The notes beneath the pieces were generated by a model. It searched no databases. It worked only from the letters and a program-made list of their open reading frames with translations, and had not been told where the DNA came from. From positions 7,845,001 to 7,909,000 of the forward strand of contig NZ_CP107904.1 in assembly GCF_036013975.1 (NCBI RefSeq): a stretch of 64,000 nucleotides of DNA, given 5' to 3'. Below, piece after piece: positions 32,974-40,629 of this stretch. A program made the translations under genes and the position numbers. Origin of the DNA: Kitasatospora sp. NBC_00458. GTDB taxonomy: Bacteria > Actinomycetota > Actinomycetes > Streptomycetales > Streptomycetaceae. Position 1 is the first letter of the stretch, and each line of letters starts with the position of its first letter.

Positions 32974-33993
32974 TCAGACCGCCGGGACGGCCGCCCGGGC
33001 GCGCAGCTCCTTCAGTGCGGTGATGTCCAGCGCGTGACCGGTGCCGTCGCCGCCGTGCTTGCGGTCCGGGGTCTCCACGACCAGGGGGACGCCGGCCGTC
33101 GCCGGGTGCTCGAACAGCTCCCGGAACGGTTCGGCGCCGATCAGCCCGGCCCCGATGTTGGCGTGCCGGTCCTTGCGCGCGCCGACCGCGTCCTCCGAGT
33201 CGTTGGCGTGGATCAGCCGCAGCCGGCCCGGTCCGGCGGCCGCGACCAGTGCGTCCAGCGTCTCCCGGACCCCGCCCGGCACCGACAGGTCGTGACCGGC
33301 GGCGAAGGCGTGGCAGGTGTCCAGGCAGACCCCGACCCGGGGGTGGCCGTCCAGCGCGTCCACGTACGCCGCGAGATCCTCCATCCGCGAGCAGAGCGAG
33401 CTGCCCTGGCCGGCCGTCGGCTCCAGCAGCAGCCAGGGCGCGTCCTCGCCGAGCGCGTCGAGCTCGTCCAGCAGCGGCCGGACGTCCTCCCGGACCTGCG
33501 CCATCGCCTCGTCCCGGCGCGAGCCGCCGCCCGGCGCCGAGCCGACCGCGGAGCCCGTGTGCAGCACCACGCCCAGGGCGCCGATCGCGTGCCCGCGCAG
33601 CAGCGAGTGGCGCAGCGATTCGGCGGAGCGCTCCCTGGTCGCCGGGTTGTCCGAGCCGAAGTTGATCAGGTACGGGGCGTGCACGTACGCCGGGAGGGCC
33701 TGCTCGGCGCAGGCGGTCCGGAACTCGGCGTCCTGCGCCGGGTTGCCCGGGGGAGTGGCCCAGCCGCGCGGGTTGGCCACGAACACCTGCACCGCCTCCG
33801 CGCCCACCCGCCGGGCGTAGGCCAGTCCCGTCCCGGCCAGCCCGCGGGCGGCCACCGGCACGTGGGCGCCGACCGGGTTGCGGCCGGCGGCGGACGGCGC
33901 GGCCGCGGCGGGGCCGGGCACGGCGGGCGCGGTGGGCGTGGCGGCGGGCGGAGCGGCGGCAGGCGTGGTGGCGGGGGCGGTGGCGGTACTCAT
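32974..33993 (-). CDS. nfo: Endonuclease IV (AP endonuclease family 2)
   Basis: 339 residues from ATG 33993. The TIM-barrel core (about 38-325) has the zinc-site landmarks of the family: YVHAPYLINFGS, VVLHTGSAVG, LLLEPTAGQG, GVCLDTCHAFAAGHDL, LIHANDSEDAVGARKDRHANIGAGLIG and VVETPD. It cuts DNA at abasic sites in base-excision repair. The first 37 residues are an Ala/Pro/Thr-rich extension not present in the E. coli enzyme (285 residues); a shorter start cannot be excluded, but no better ribosome site is visible. Monocistronic or with the propeller gene downstream (94 bp apart). Confidence 0.92.
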   Translation of the reverse strand: MSTATAPATTPAAAPPAATPTAPAVPGPAAAAPSAAGRNPVGAHVPVAARGLAGTGLAYARRVGAEAVQVFVANPRGWATPPGNPAQDAEFRTACAEQALPAYVHAPYLINFGSDNPATRERSAESLRHSLLRGHAIGALGVVLHTGSAVGSAPGGGSRRDEAMAQVREDVRPLLDELDALGEDAPWLLLEPTAGQGSSLCSRMEDLAAYVDALDGHPRVGVCLDTCHAFAAGHDLSVPGGVRETLDALVAAAGPGRLRLIHANDSEDAVGARKDRHANIGAGLIGAEPFRELFEHPATAGVPLVVETPDRKHGGDGTGHALDITALKELRARAAVPAV

Positions 33994-34343
33994 GGCCCCG
34001 AGCATGCCACGCGCCGGACCGGTGCCCGGGCGGGTGCCTGCCGCGGTGCCTGCCGGGTGCCTGCTCCGGTGTCCGGACGGTGGCCCGGCCACGCCCGCAC
34101 AGCCACCCTCGTACCCGCCCTCCTACCCGCCCTCGTACCCGCCCCGCCTGCGCCGAACGGCCCCGGCCCGGGCGCGGGGCCGGTCCGACGCCCCGTCAGT
34201 CCGGCAGCCCATCCCTGGTGGCGGGGGCCCGGGAGCGCACCTAGCGTCGGTTCGGCCGACACCCACCGGCCGTCATCTCCCACACACACCGCGTCACCGC
34301 GCCGGCGTCCCCCGAGAGCGCGCCAGAAAGCAGGTCACCACTC
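33994..34343. other. Divergent intergenic region, 350 bp, with repeats
   Basis: Between the endonuclease IV (-) and beta-helix (+) genes. GTGCCTGC-type words recur at 34033-34070, and a 12-mer array lies at 34107-34142. TAGCGT at 34242-34247 may be a -10 element for the beta-helix gene, about 100 bp before its start. Confidence 0.4.
34107..34142. repeat. Tandem 12-mer, three copies
   Basis: CCTCGTACCCGC, CCTCCTACCCGC and CCTCGTACCCGC follow head to tail. Confidence 0.8.
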
Positions 34344-35450
34344 ATGCCCACGCGACGGGTCCATCACCTCGCCGCGGCCACCGCCGCCGCCACGACCGCC
34401 CTGACCACCGTCCTCACCGCCGTCGGTGCGGCCCCGGTCCACGCCGCCGCCGGCGGGCTGCACCTGGTCCAGCCCGGAGAATCGATTCAGCAGGCCGTCG
34501 ACGCGGCCCTCCCCGGCGACACGGTCCAACTGCTCCCCGGCGAGTACCGGGGCAGCATCCGGATCACCACCCCCGGCCTCACCCTGCGCGGCGCCGGGCC
34601 GACGTCCGTGATCCTCCCCGCCGACACCACCCGGGCGGGGGCTCCGGCCGCCGAGACCGCCGCCGCGTGCGCGGCCGCCGGGCACGGCCTCTGCGTGGTC
34701 GGCACCGACGACCGGCCGCTCACCGGCGTCACCGTCGAGGCGCTCGCCGTCACCGGCTTCCGCAAGAACGGGATCAACGCCACCGGCACCGACGGCATGA
34801 CCGTCCGCGCCACCCACGTCCACGACAACGGCCAGCAGGGCATCAGCCAGGAGAAGTCCACCCGGGGCGTGATCACCGCCAACGAGTCGACCCGCAACGG
34901 CCAGTCCGGTGTCTTCCTCGCCAACTCCGTCGACAGCGAGGGCGGCGCGCTGTCCGCCGCGGGCACGGTGGTGAGCGGCAACCAGCTCACCGACAACCGG
35001 ATCGGCGTCACCGTCCGCCGGCTGCGCGACCTGACCGTCGAGCAGAACGAGATCCACGGCAACTGCGGCGGCGTCTTCGTCGTCGGCGACGAGGGCGTGC
35101 CCCGGGCCGGCGCGCTCACCGTCACCCGCAACCGGGTCGTCGCCAACAACCGCTACTGCCCGCCCAACCCCCGGCTGGACCACATCCAGGGCGCCGGCAT
35201 CGTGCTGACCGGCGCCGAGGAGACCACGGTGACGGAGAACCACGTCCGCGACAACGTCGGGGCCTCGCCGTTCTCCGGCGGCATCGTGCTCGTCCACAGC
35301 GTGGTCGGCGTGGCCAACGCCCGCAACACCGTCGCCGACAACTTCCTCGCCGGGAACGGGCCGGCCGACATCGCCGACCGCGACACCGGGTCGGACAACT
35401 CCTTCGCCCGCAACCAGTGCGCGGTCTCCGAGCCGGCCGGCCACTGCTGA
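34344..35450 (+). CDS. Secreted right-handed parallel beta-helix protein
   Basis: 368 residues from ATG 34344. A signal peptide covers about 1-35 (RRVHHLAAATAAATTALTTV, cut after HAAA). Then QPGESIQQAVDAALPGDTVQLLPGEYRGSI is the classic first turn of NosD/pectate-lyase-like beta-helix proteins, followed by rungs with asparagine ladders: KNGINATGTDGMTVRATHVHDNGQQG, ANESTRNGQSGVFLANS, GNQLTDNRIGV. Members include polysaccharide lyases and epimerases as well as non-enzymes. No certain catalytic residues can be assigned, so cell-wall or plant-polymer binding are equally possible. It is monocistronic. Confidence 0.88.
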   Translation: MPTRRVHHLAAATAAATTALTTVLTAVGAAPVHAAAGGLHLVQPGESIQQAVDAALPGDTVQLLPGEYRGSIRITTPGLTLRGAGPTSVILPADTTRAGAPAAETAAACAAAGHGLCVVGTDDRPLTGVTVEALAVTGFRKNGINATGTDGMTVRATHVHDNGQQGISQEKSTRGVITANESTRNGQSGVFLANSVDSEGGALSAAGTVVSGNQLTDNRIGVTVRRLRDLTVEQNEIHGNCGGVFVVGDEGVPRAGALTVTRNRVVANNRYCPPNPRLDHIQGAGIVLTGAEETTVTENHVRDNVGASPFSGGIVLVHSVVGVANARNTVADNFLAGNGPADIADRDTGSDNSFARNQCAVSEPAGHC

Positions 35451-35645
35451 CCGGTCCGGCCCGACCCTCAGCCCCCCGGCCCTCAGCACCGCCCCGTCCG
35501 CCCCGTCCGCCCCGGCACCGCCCCGTCCGCCGCGCCCCCGGGCCCGGCGGCTCCCCTCCCGGAGGGCGTCGGCACCCCGCGCGCTCCGGCCCCACCACAG
35601 ACCGCAGCAACCCGCAGAACCCTGCAGAAAGCAGAGAGACGGCAC

Positions 35646-36677
35646 ATGACCACCGCACCCGCCACCACCCCGCAGGCCGCCATGCGCCTGCGGGAGCTCG
35701 TCTTCGGCGCCGCCTGCGCCGCCGCCGTCCGCGCGGCCGCCCGCCTCGGCGTCGCCGACGCGCTGGGCGACAGCCCCACCACCGTCACCGACCTCGCCGC
35801 CGAACTGGGCACCGAACCCGGGCAGCTGCGCCGTCTGCTGCGCGCCCTCACCTGCTACGGCATCTTCGAGGAGGCCGGCGGCGACCGCTTCGAGCACACC
35901 GACATGTCCCGCCTGCTGCGCGAGGACGCCCCCAACAGCCTCCGCTACATCTCCCTGTGGTGCACCGAGCCGTGGACCTGGGAGGCCTGGCCGAAGCTGG
36001 ACGAGGCGGTGCGCTCCGGCCGCAACGTCTTCCCCGAGCTGTTCGGCAAGGAGTTCTTCGACTACCTGCACAGCGACGCCGGGGACTCGGCGAAGGTCTT
36101 CGACAAGGCGATGACCACCTCCAGCCGGCAGTCCGCCGCCGACTTCGCCGCCTACCTCGACCTCACCGGGATCGACTCGGTGGTCGACATCGGCGGTGGC
36201 CAGGGCCACGTCCTGGCCAGCCTGCTGGAGAAGCACCCGGCGCTGCACGGCACCCTGCTGGACCTGCCCAAGGTGGTCGCCGGTGCCGACCCCCGGCTGC
36301 GCGACGGCGGCGCGTTCGCCGGGCGGGCCCGGCTGGTGCCGGGCGACTGCCGGGACGACATCCCGGTCCGCGCCGACCTCTACATCATCAAGAACATCCT
36401 GGAGTGGGACGACGGGAGCACCCGCCGCACGCTGGCCAACGTGGTCGCGGCGGCCCGGCCGGGCGCCCGCGTCGTGGTGGTCGAGAACCTGGTCGACGAC
36501 AGCCCGTCGATGCGGTTCACCACCGCGATGGACCTCATGCTGATGCTCAACGTCGGCGGGGCCAAGCACTCCGAGGCGAGCCTGGTCCGGCTGATGGAGG
36601 AGGCGGGCCTGTCCGTGGCGGAGGTCCGCCCGGTCAACCCGTACCTGCATGCCTTCGAGGCCACCGTCCGCGGCTGA
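35646..36677 (+). CDS. SAM-dependent O-methyltransferase (AOMT family)
   Basis: 343 residues from ATG 35646, after AGAAAGCAGAGAGACGGCAC. The N-terminal dimerisation/winged-helix part (LRELVFGAACAAAVRAAARLGVADAL, TVTDLAAELGTEPGQLRRLLRAL) and the Rossmann domain with VVDIGGGQGHVLASLLEKHP (179-198), then LDLPKVV, GDCRDDIPVRADLYIIKNILEWDD, fit the plant-type/actinomycete polyketide O-methyltransferases (TcmN-C, DauK type). The usual catalytic histidine after LHDW is replaced: the loop reads NILEWDD, so transfer may be by another mechanism or on another group. It is not within the pigment locus (20 kb away). Substrate unknown. Confidence 0.87.
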   Translation: MTTAPATTPQAAMRLRELVFGAACAAAVRAAARLGVADALGDSPTTVTDLAAELGTEPGQLRRLLRALTCYGIFEEAGGDRFEHTDMSRLLREDAPNSLRYISLWCTEPWTWEAWPKLDEAVRSGRNVFPELFGKEFFDYLHSDAGDSAKVFDKAMTTSSRQSAADFAAYLDLTGIDSVVDIGGGQGHVLASLLEKHPALHGTLLDLPKVVAGADPRLRDGGAFAGRARLVPGDCRDDIPVRADLYIIKNILEWDDGSTRRTLANVVAAARPGARVVVVENLVDDSPSMRFTTAMDLMLMLNVGGAKHSEASLVRLMEEAGLSVAEVRPVNPYLHAFEATVRG

Positions 36678-36742
36678 CCGGATCCCCCGCCCGGCCCGTC
36701 GCACCCGGGCCGGGCGGAGGCCTGCCGCGCCCCCGGGGCCGC

Positions 36743-36804
36743 GACGACGGAGTCCGCCGGTTCCCCCTCCCCGCGGGGAGGGGGAACCGGCGGACTCCGT
36801 CGTC
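36743..36804. terminator. Perfect 62-bp palindrome, bidirectional terminator
   Basis: Two 31-base arms (36743-36773 and 36774-36804) are fully complementary, from GACGACGGAG at the left to CTCCGTCGTC at the right, with CCCCGCGGGG at the centre. It separates the convergent methyltransferase and sortase genes and suits both directions. Confidence 0.85.
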
Positions 36805-36815
36805 CCGCCGCCGGC

Positions 36816-37535
36816 TCAGGCCTTGCGCGAGGACTCCAGGTGCGCGAAGACCACCACGTTGTCCAGGTAGTCCCGGCGCTTCTTGTCGTACACGCCGCCG
36901 CAGGTGATCAGCCGCAGCTGGGCGTCCGGCGTCTTCCCGTACACCTTCTGGTCGGGGAAGGCGTCCTTGGCGAACGTCTCGACCGAGTCCACCGAGAAGA
37001 CGGCGACCGTGCCGTCGGCCCGCTGGACCTCCACCTTGTGGCCCGGCATCAGCAGACTGAGCAGCAGGAAGACGGCCGGACCCTTGGTGGTGTCGACGTG
37101 GCCCGCGACCACCGAGGCGCCGCGTTCGCCGGGGGTCGCGCCGTCCCGGTACCAGCCGACCAGGTTCTTGTCCTCCGGCGGCGGGGCGGAGAGCTGGCCG
37201 GCCGGGTTCAGGGTGAGTTCGGTGAACGGGGCGTCCACGCCGATCTGGGGGATCCTCAGCCGGGTCGGCTTGGACCGCTTCAACGCGGGCGCGGCAGGCG
37301 CCGAGGCCTTGGCGGGTGCGGCCGGTGACGCCGTGGCGGGCGCCGCGGCGGGGGACCCGGCGGGTGCGGCGCCGGGTGTGGCGGGTGCGGTGGCCGCGGC
37401 CGGAGCGGCCTGCCCCGGCACCGCCTCGTCGGACGGCACAGTGTCCACCGAGTTGTAGATCAGCAGCAGACCGACCGCCGCCGCGCCCATCCCCGCGCGC
37501 AGCAGCCGGGACGTACCAGGGACCAGACCGGCCAT
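36816..37535 (-). CDS. Class F sortase
   Basis: 239 residues from ATG 37535 with GAGGAGAGGAG before it. A membrane anchor lies at about 13-30 (GMGAAAVGLLLIYNS), then an Ala/Pro linker to residue 85. The sortase barrel follows: LRIPQIGVDAPFTEL, GVDAP; VVAGHVDTTKG with H146; LITCGGVY with the nucleophile C212; and KKRRDYLDNVVVFA with R220/R221. The TCGG...R(R)DYxDN end is typical of actinobacterial class F. It would link surface proteins to the cell wall or to each other. The gene upstream on the same strand (37829-38221) is a possible substrate; a MITE lies between them. Confidence 0.9.
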   Translation of the reverse strand: MAGLVPGTSRLLRAGMGAAAVGLLLIYNSVDTVPSDEAVPGQAAPAAATAPATPGAAPAGSPAAAPATASPAAPAKASAPAAPALKRSKPTRLRIPQIGVDAPFTELTLNPAGQLSAPPPEDKNLVGWYRDGATPGERGASVVAGHVDTTKGPAVFLLLSLLMPGHKVEVQRADGTVAVFSVDSVETFAKDAFPDQKVYGKTPDAQLRLITCGGVYDKKRRDYLDNVVVFAHLESSRKA

Positions 37536-37554
37536 CGCGCCGGCTCCTCTCCTC

Positions 37555-37716
37555 GGGCGTGTTTGCAAAGTCGCGTCGGACCAGGCCGCGGCGTTGGGCG
37601 CCCGGCCGGGCGTGCGCCCGGATCGCCCTCGTACTGGACGTACTTGGGCGATTCGGGCGTGCGTCCAGCCGGGATGCCCGGCGTCGCGGCCCCGGCGGGA
37701 CTTTGCAAACACGCCC
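37555..37716. mobile_element. MITE-like element, 162 bp, 18-bp terminal inverted repeats
   Basis: GGGCGTGTTTGCAAAGTC (37555-37572) is repeated exactly, inverted, at 37699-37716. Inward the two halves remain alike for about 40 more bases (CG-CGG...CCGCG-CG...GGGC--CCCGGC-GG-CG--CGCCCG), so the whole element can fold. The centre holds GTACTGGACGTACTTGG. No reading frame encodes a protein of its own. It sits 20 bp before the sortase start codon, directly behind its ribosome site. No clear target duplication is seen. Confidence 0.8.
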
Positions 37717-37828
37717 TACGGCCCGGCACCGCGGGCCCGACACGGCGAAGCGCCGCCCCGCGTGCCCCCGCCGCGACCGGCGCACCGGGCACCGGTCACA
37801 ACGGGGACGCAGCGGGAACGGCGCGGGA

Positions 37829-38221
37829 TCAGATGGCTGCGTCGGCGCTGCGGCGACCGCGGCGCAGGGCGATCGCGCCCGCACCGAGGCCGCCGAGCAG
37901 CAGGACGGCGCCGGAGGCCAGACCGCCGCCGGAGAGCGCGAGCCCGCCGCCACCGGTGTGCACGCCACCGTGCGGGGTCTTCTCGTCGGCCTTGTACTCG
38001 CCGCCCTTGGACTCCTCGGCCTTGTGCTCCTCGCCGGAGGAGCCCTTCTGCTTCTCCTCCCAGCTCTTCTGGCCCTCGGGGCTGGAGCCCTTCTCCTGCT
38101 TCTCCTGCCAGGTCAGGTTCTTGCCCTGGTCGGATGCGCCGTCCGCGTAGGCGAGCGGGGCACCGACGGTGAGGACGGCGGCGACGGCCGCTCCGGCGAG
38201 CAGGGTGCGTGCAGAACGCAT
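37829..38221 (-). CDS. Small secreted surface protein with C-terminal membrane tail
   Basis: 130 residues from ATG 38221, with GGAAGGATC before it. Signal peptide at 1-27 (ARTLLAGAAVAAVLTVGAPLAYA). The middle is charged and repetitive: EKQEKGSSPEGQKSWEEKQK, then GSSGEEHKAEESKGGEYKAD. The end has a sorted-protein layout: HGGVHTGGGG, a hydrophobic stretch ASGAVLLLGGLGAGAIAL and RRGRRS. No LPxTG or LAxTG is present before the helix, so if it is a sortase substrate the signal is unusual (the GG-rich segment is the candidate). The class F sortase gene downstream supports a link. It may equally be a plain membrane-anchored protein. Confidence 0.75.
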   Translation of the reverse strand: MRSARTLLAGAAVAAVLTVGAPLAYADGASDQGKNLTWQEKQEKGSSPEGQKSWEEKQKGSSGEEHKAEESKGGEYKADEKTPHGGVHTGGGGLALSGGGLASGAVLLLGGLGAGAIALRRGRRSADAAI

Positions 38222-38588
38222 GATGATGATCCTTCCGGCGCGGGGCCGCGATAGCCGACACGTCGTCGGCCAGGGGAATCGCGGAAAGGGCGCCTGATCC
38301 ACCGTCATCCACGGTGGCCGCCGCTGCCACCGGAGGGCGGCAGCGGCAGGCGGTGCGGTGCGCCCTTCGGGTGGACTCCTCGGCGTGTTCACCCGGGTGC
38401 CCTGCGCGATCCGGGTGAACGGGCCCCGCCCGGGTATCCGTCCCGCGCCGATCACCCCGTCGGTCCCGTCGAGTTCACCCGAAGGGTCCCGTGCGGCCCG
38501 GTCGCGGCCCGGTCGCGGCCCGGTCGCGGCTGTCGGGTGCGGGCACGGGACGGGGGTGAGCCGGGGCACGGATGGGGAGACTCGGCGC
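38222..38588. other. Divergent intergenic region, 367 bp
   Basis: Between the surface protein gene (-) and the F420-type oxidoreductase gene (+). GCCGAC-N5-GTCGGC (38254-38270) is a short inverted repeat 33 bp before the surface protein start. The 11-mer GCGGCCCGGTC is repeated three times head to tail at 38493-38525. No gene seen. Confidence 0.45.
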
Positions 38589-39056
38589 ATGGCTGAGATC
38601 TCGAAGGACGTCCGCGAGCGGATCGAGGCGGGACACATCTGGTACGTCGGCACGGTCAACGCCGACGGGTCGCCGCATGTGAGCCCGATGTGGGTGGGGA
38701 TGGAGGGGGACCTGCTGCTGTTCAACACCTCGGTCGGCCGGGTCAAGGAGCGGAACCTGCGGCGCGACCCCCGGGTCTGCCTGTCGCTCGCCGACCCGGC
38801 CGACCCGTACGACCGGGTGCAGATCCGGGGGCGGGTGGTGCGGTTCGTCGAGGGGGAGGAGGCGGACCGGAACATGGACCGGCTGGCCCGGACCTACCTC
38901 GGCGCGGACGGGTACGGCTGGCGGATCCCCGGGGAGCGGCGGGTGGTGGTGCTGGTCGAGCCCACCCGGGTCAGCCGGGTGACCGGGGTCGAGCCGCTGC
39001 CGCCGGGCGCGCCGGGCAGTACCGCGTCGGGCAGGGCGCAGGCCGACCGGGCCTGA
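38589..39056 (+). CDS. PPOX-class flavin/F420-dependent oxidoreductase
   Basis: 155 residues from ATG 38589 with GGGGAGACTC before it. The split-barrel pattern is clear: ISKDVRERIEAGHIWYVGTVNADGSPHVSPMWV, LLLFNTSVGRVKERNLRRDPRVCLSLADP, and VQIRGRVVRFVEG. These are pyridoxamine-5'-phosphate-oxidase-like proteins; in actinomycetes this group mostly binds F420 or FMN and reduces small substrates. RNLRRDPRV is the usual cofactor-side segment. The last 25 residues are a disordered tail. Substrate and cofactor are inferred from the family. Confidence 0.85.
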   Translation: MAEISKDVRERIEAGHIWYVGTVNADGSPHVSPMWVGMEGDLLLFNTSVGRVKERNLRRDPRVCLSLADPADPYDRVQIRGRVVRFVEGEEADRNMDRLARTYLGADGYGWRIPGERRVVVLVEPTRVSRVTGVEPLPPGAPGSTASGRAQADRA

Positions 39057-39222
39057 CCCGCCGTCCCGGCCCACCCGTCCCCGTTCCGTCCGTCCTGTTC
39101 CGCCCTCCAGTGTGCCCGGGCCGTGGCCGCTCGGCGCCGGAGAGCGGGGCCGGAGCCCCGGGGAACCGATCGGTCCCGTCCGCGTCTATCTTGAGGGGCC
39201 ACGGACACGAGAGGGGCGGAAC

Positions 39223-40179
39223 ATGGGGACGGTCGGTCGGAAGGTGGCCGCCGCGGCGGCGGCGGGTGTGCTGCTGGGGACGCTGGCGGCCTGCGGATCC
39301 GGGGGGTCGGGGACCTCCCGCGACGCCGCCGGGAGTCCGGCGGCCGCCCCGGCGAGCCCGGGCGGCTCGGAGGGCACGGCGGCCGCCGCGTCCGGCACCG
39401 CGTCCTCGGCCCCGACCGGCAGCGCGGACCCGGGTGCGGCCTCGGGTGCGGCCTCGGGTTCGCCGGGCGGCACCCCGTCGGCCGGTACGGCGACGGGCGG
39501 TGCCACGACGGGCGGCGGGACGGGCGGTGCCACGGGCGGTACGGCCGGCGCCACGACGGGCGGGGCGTCGGGCGGCGCGGCCACGGCCGGTGCCGCCGGT
39601 ACCGCCGCCGGTGCGGGCACCGCAGGCACCGCGGGCGGCGGTGCTCAGCCGGCGGCCGGTCCGGACTCGGACACCCTGCTGCTCGACGACAGGCTCGTCC
39701 TCCAGGTCCTGCCCGACCAGAAGGCGATACCCGGCTGGGAGGAGGAGAAGCGGAAGGTGGACACCGCCGACCACGCGACCACCTGCACCGCCGCCACGCC
39801 CTGCACCGGCAAGCCGCTCAGCGGCTCGGGCCGTTTCGCCTCCGGGGAGGTCACCGCGCGCTTCGCCGTCGACACCCTGGCCGGAAAGGCGGAGGCCAAG
39901 GAGCGGCTGAAGGAGGCGTACGCGGCCTACGGCGACGGCAGGTACAGCTCGCTCGACCTCGGTGTGCTGGGGACCGAGAGCCGCGCGTTCCAGGGGCAGA
40001 TCGCCGGCCGGGACGGCGTGAGCATCGTCCTGCGGTCCGGCACGGTGGTCGCCAGCGTCACGACCGAGGGCGGCCCGGTCGACCCGGCCGGCGCCCGCAG
40101 GCTCGCCGCGATGCTGGTCAAGCGCATCGAGCAGGCCCAGGCCGGCCGCACCCCGGACGCCGTCCTCGACCCGGCCTGA
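39223..40179 (+). CDS. Lipoprotein with long Gly/Ala/Thr linker
   Basis: 318 residues from ATG 39223, GAGAGGGGCGGAAC before it. The lipobox LAAC places the modified cysteine at C24. Residues 25-155 are an unusual stretch made of G, A, T, S and P (ATGGATTGGGTGGATGGTAG-like), a flexible stalk through the cell wall. The folded domain (160-318) has SDTLLLDDRLVLQVLPDQKAIPGWEEE and a second half LKEAYAAYGDGRYSSLDLGVLG, DGVSIVLRSGTVVASVTTEGG and ARRLAAMLVKRIEQAQAG. It resembles streptomycete lipoproteins of unknown function. A strong hairpin follows at 40271. Confidence 0.82.
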   Translation: MGTVGRKVAAAAAAGVLLGTLAACGSGGSGTSRDAAGSPAAAPASPGGSEGTAAAASGTASSAPTGSADPGAASGAASGSPGGTPSAGTATGGATTGGGTGGATGGTAGATTGGASGGAATAGAAGTAAGAGTAGTAGGGAQPAAGPDSDTLLLDDRLVLQVLPDQKAIPGWEEEKRKVDTADHATTCTAATPCTGKPLSGSGRFASGEVTARFAVDTLAGKAEAKERLKEAYAAYGDGRYSSLDLGVLGTESRAFQGQIAGRDGVSIVLRSGTVVASVTTEGGPVDPAGARRLAAMLVKRIEQAQAGRTPDAVLDPA

Positions 40180-40270
40180 CCGGCACCCCGCCGACACCTG
40201 ACCGGCACCTGACCGGCGCCCTGCCGACAGGCGCCCGAGCGGTACCCTGCCGACGCCCGAGCGGTGCCCG

Positions 40271-40302
40271 CGGCCCCCGGACCCCCAGCGGTCCGGGGGC
40301 CG
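40271..40302 (+). terminator. Hairpin after lipoprotein gene
   Basis: CGGCCCCCGGACC (40271-40283) and GGTCCGGGGGCCG (40290-40302) pair over 13 bp with a 6-nt loop, then TTCC. It separates the lipoprotein gene from the NRPS cluster. Confidence 0.8.
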
Positions 40303-40629
40303 TTCCGCTGCGGATACCACGGTGGAACCACGGGCAAGTGACGGAACGTCAGCACTTCACCGGTTCCGGCCAAGTTGAGGGCGTCCGTCCGCTGGCCGGA
40401 AAGTATGAGTCCGAATACCGGACGCAGCGGTGGACAGGAAGCCCCGGTCGCGGCGGTGGAGCGACGGCGCTGGTCCCGCTTGCGGAATCGGGTCGCGGGC
40501 CGCGGGGCGTGACATAAGGGGCGGCTAAGGGAAGCCTGCGTGACCGGCGTGATCCGGTCGTTCGGGGGGAGGGCCGGAAACGAGCCAGACGGTTGCCCGG
40601 TAGCGAATCGGTAACCGAGAGTCGTACTG
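40303..40629 (+). promoter_or_regulatory. Upstream region of NRPS cluster
   Basis: 327 bp without a gene. It holds the palindrome TGACG-N3-CGTCA (listed separately), a second 5-5-5 inverted repeat GTCCG-AATAC-CGGAC at 40409-40423 in the most A+T-rich part, and the near-repeated words ACATAAGGGGCGG / GGCTAAGGGAAG around 40512-40532, which could include a promoter. No regulator gene lies in the cluster itself. Confidence 0.45.
40339..40351. promoter_or_regulatory. Palindrome TGACG-N3-CGTCA (second copy)
   Basis: TGACG-GAA-CGTCA, the same form as at 5166-5178. It lies 279 bp before the first gene of the NRPS cluster. Confidence 0.4.

Noticed and set aside
35646..36677. O-methyltransferase as tailoring gene of the NRPS or pigment clusters
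   Set aside because: It is isolated, 4 kb from the NRPS cluster and 19 kb from the pigment locus, with unrelated genes and terminators between.
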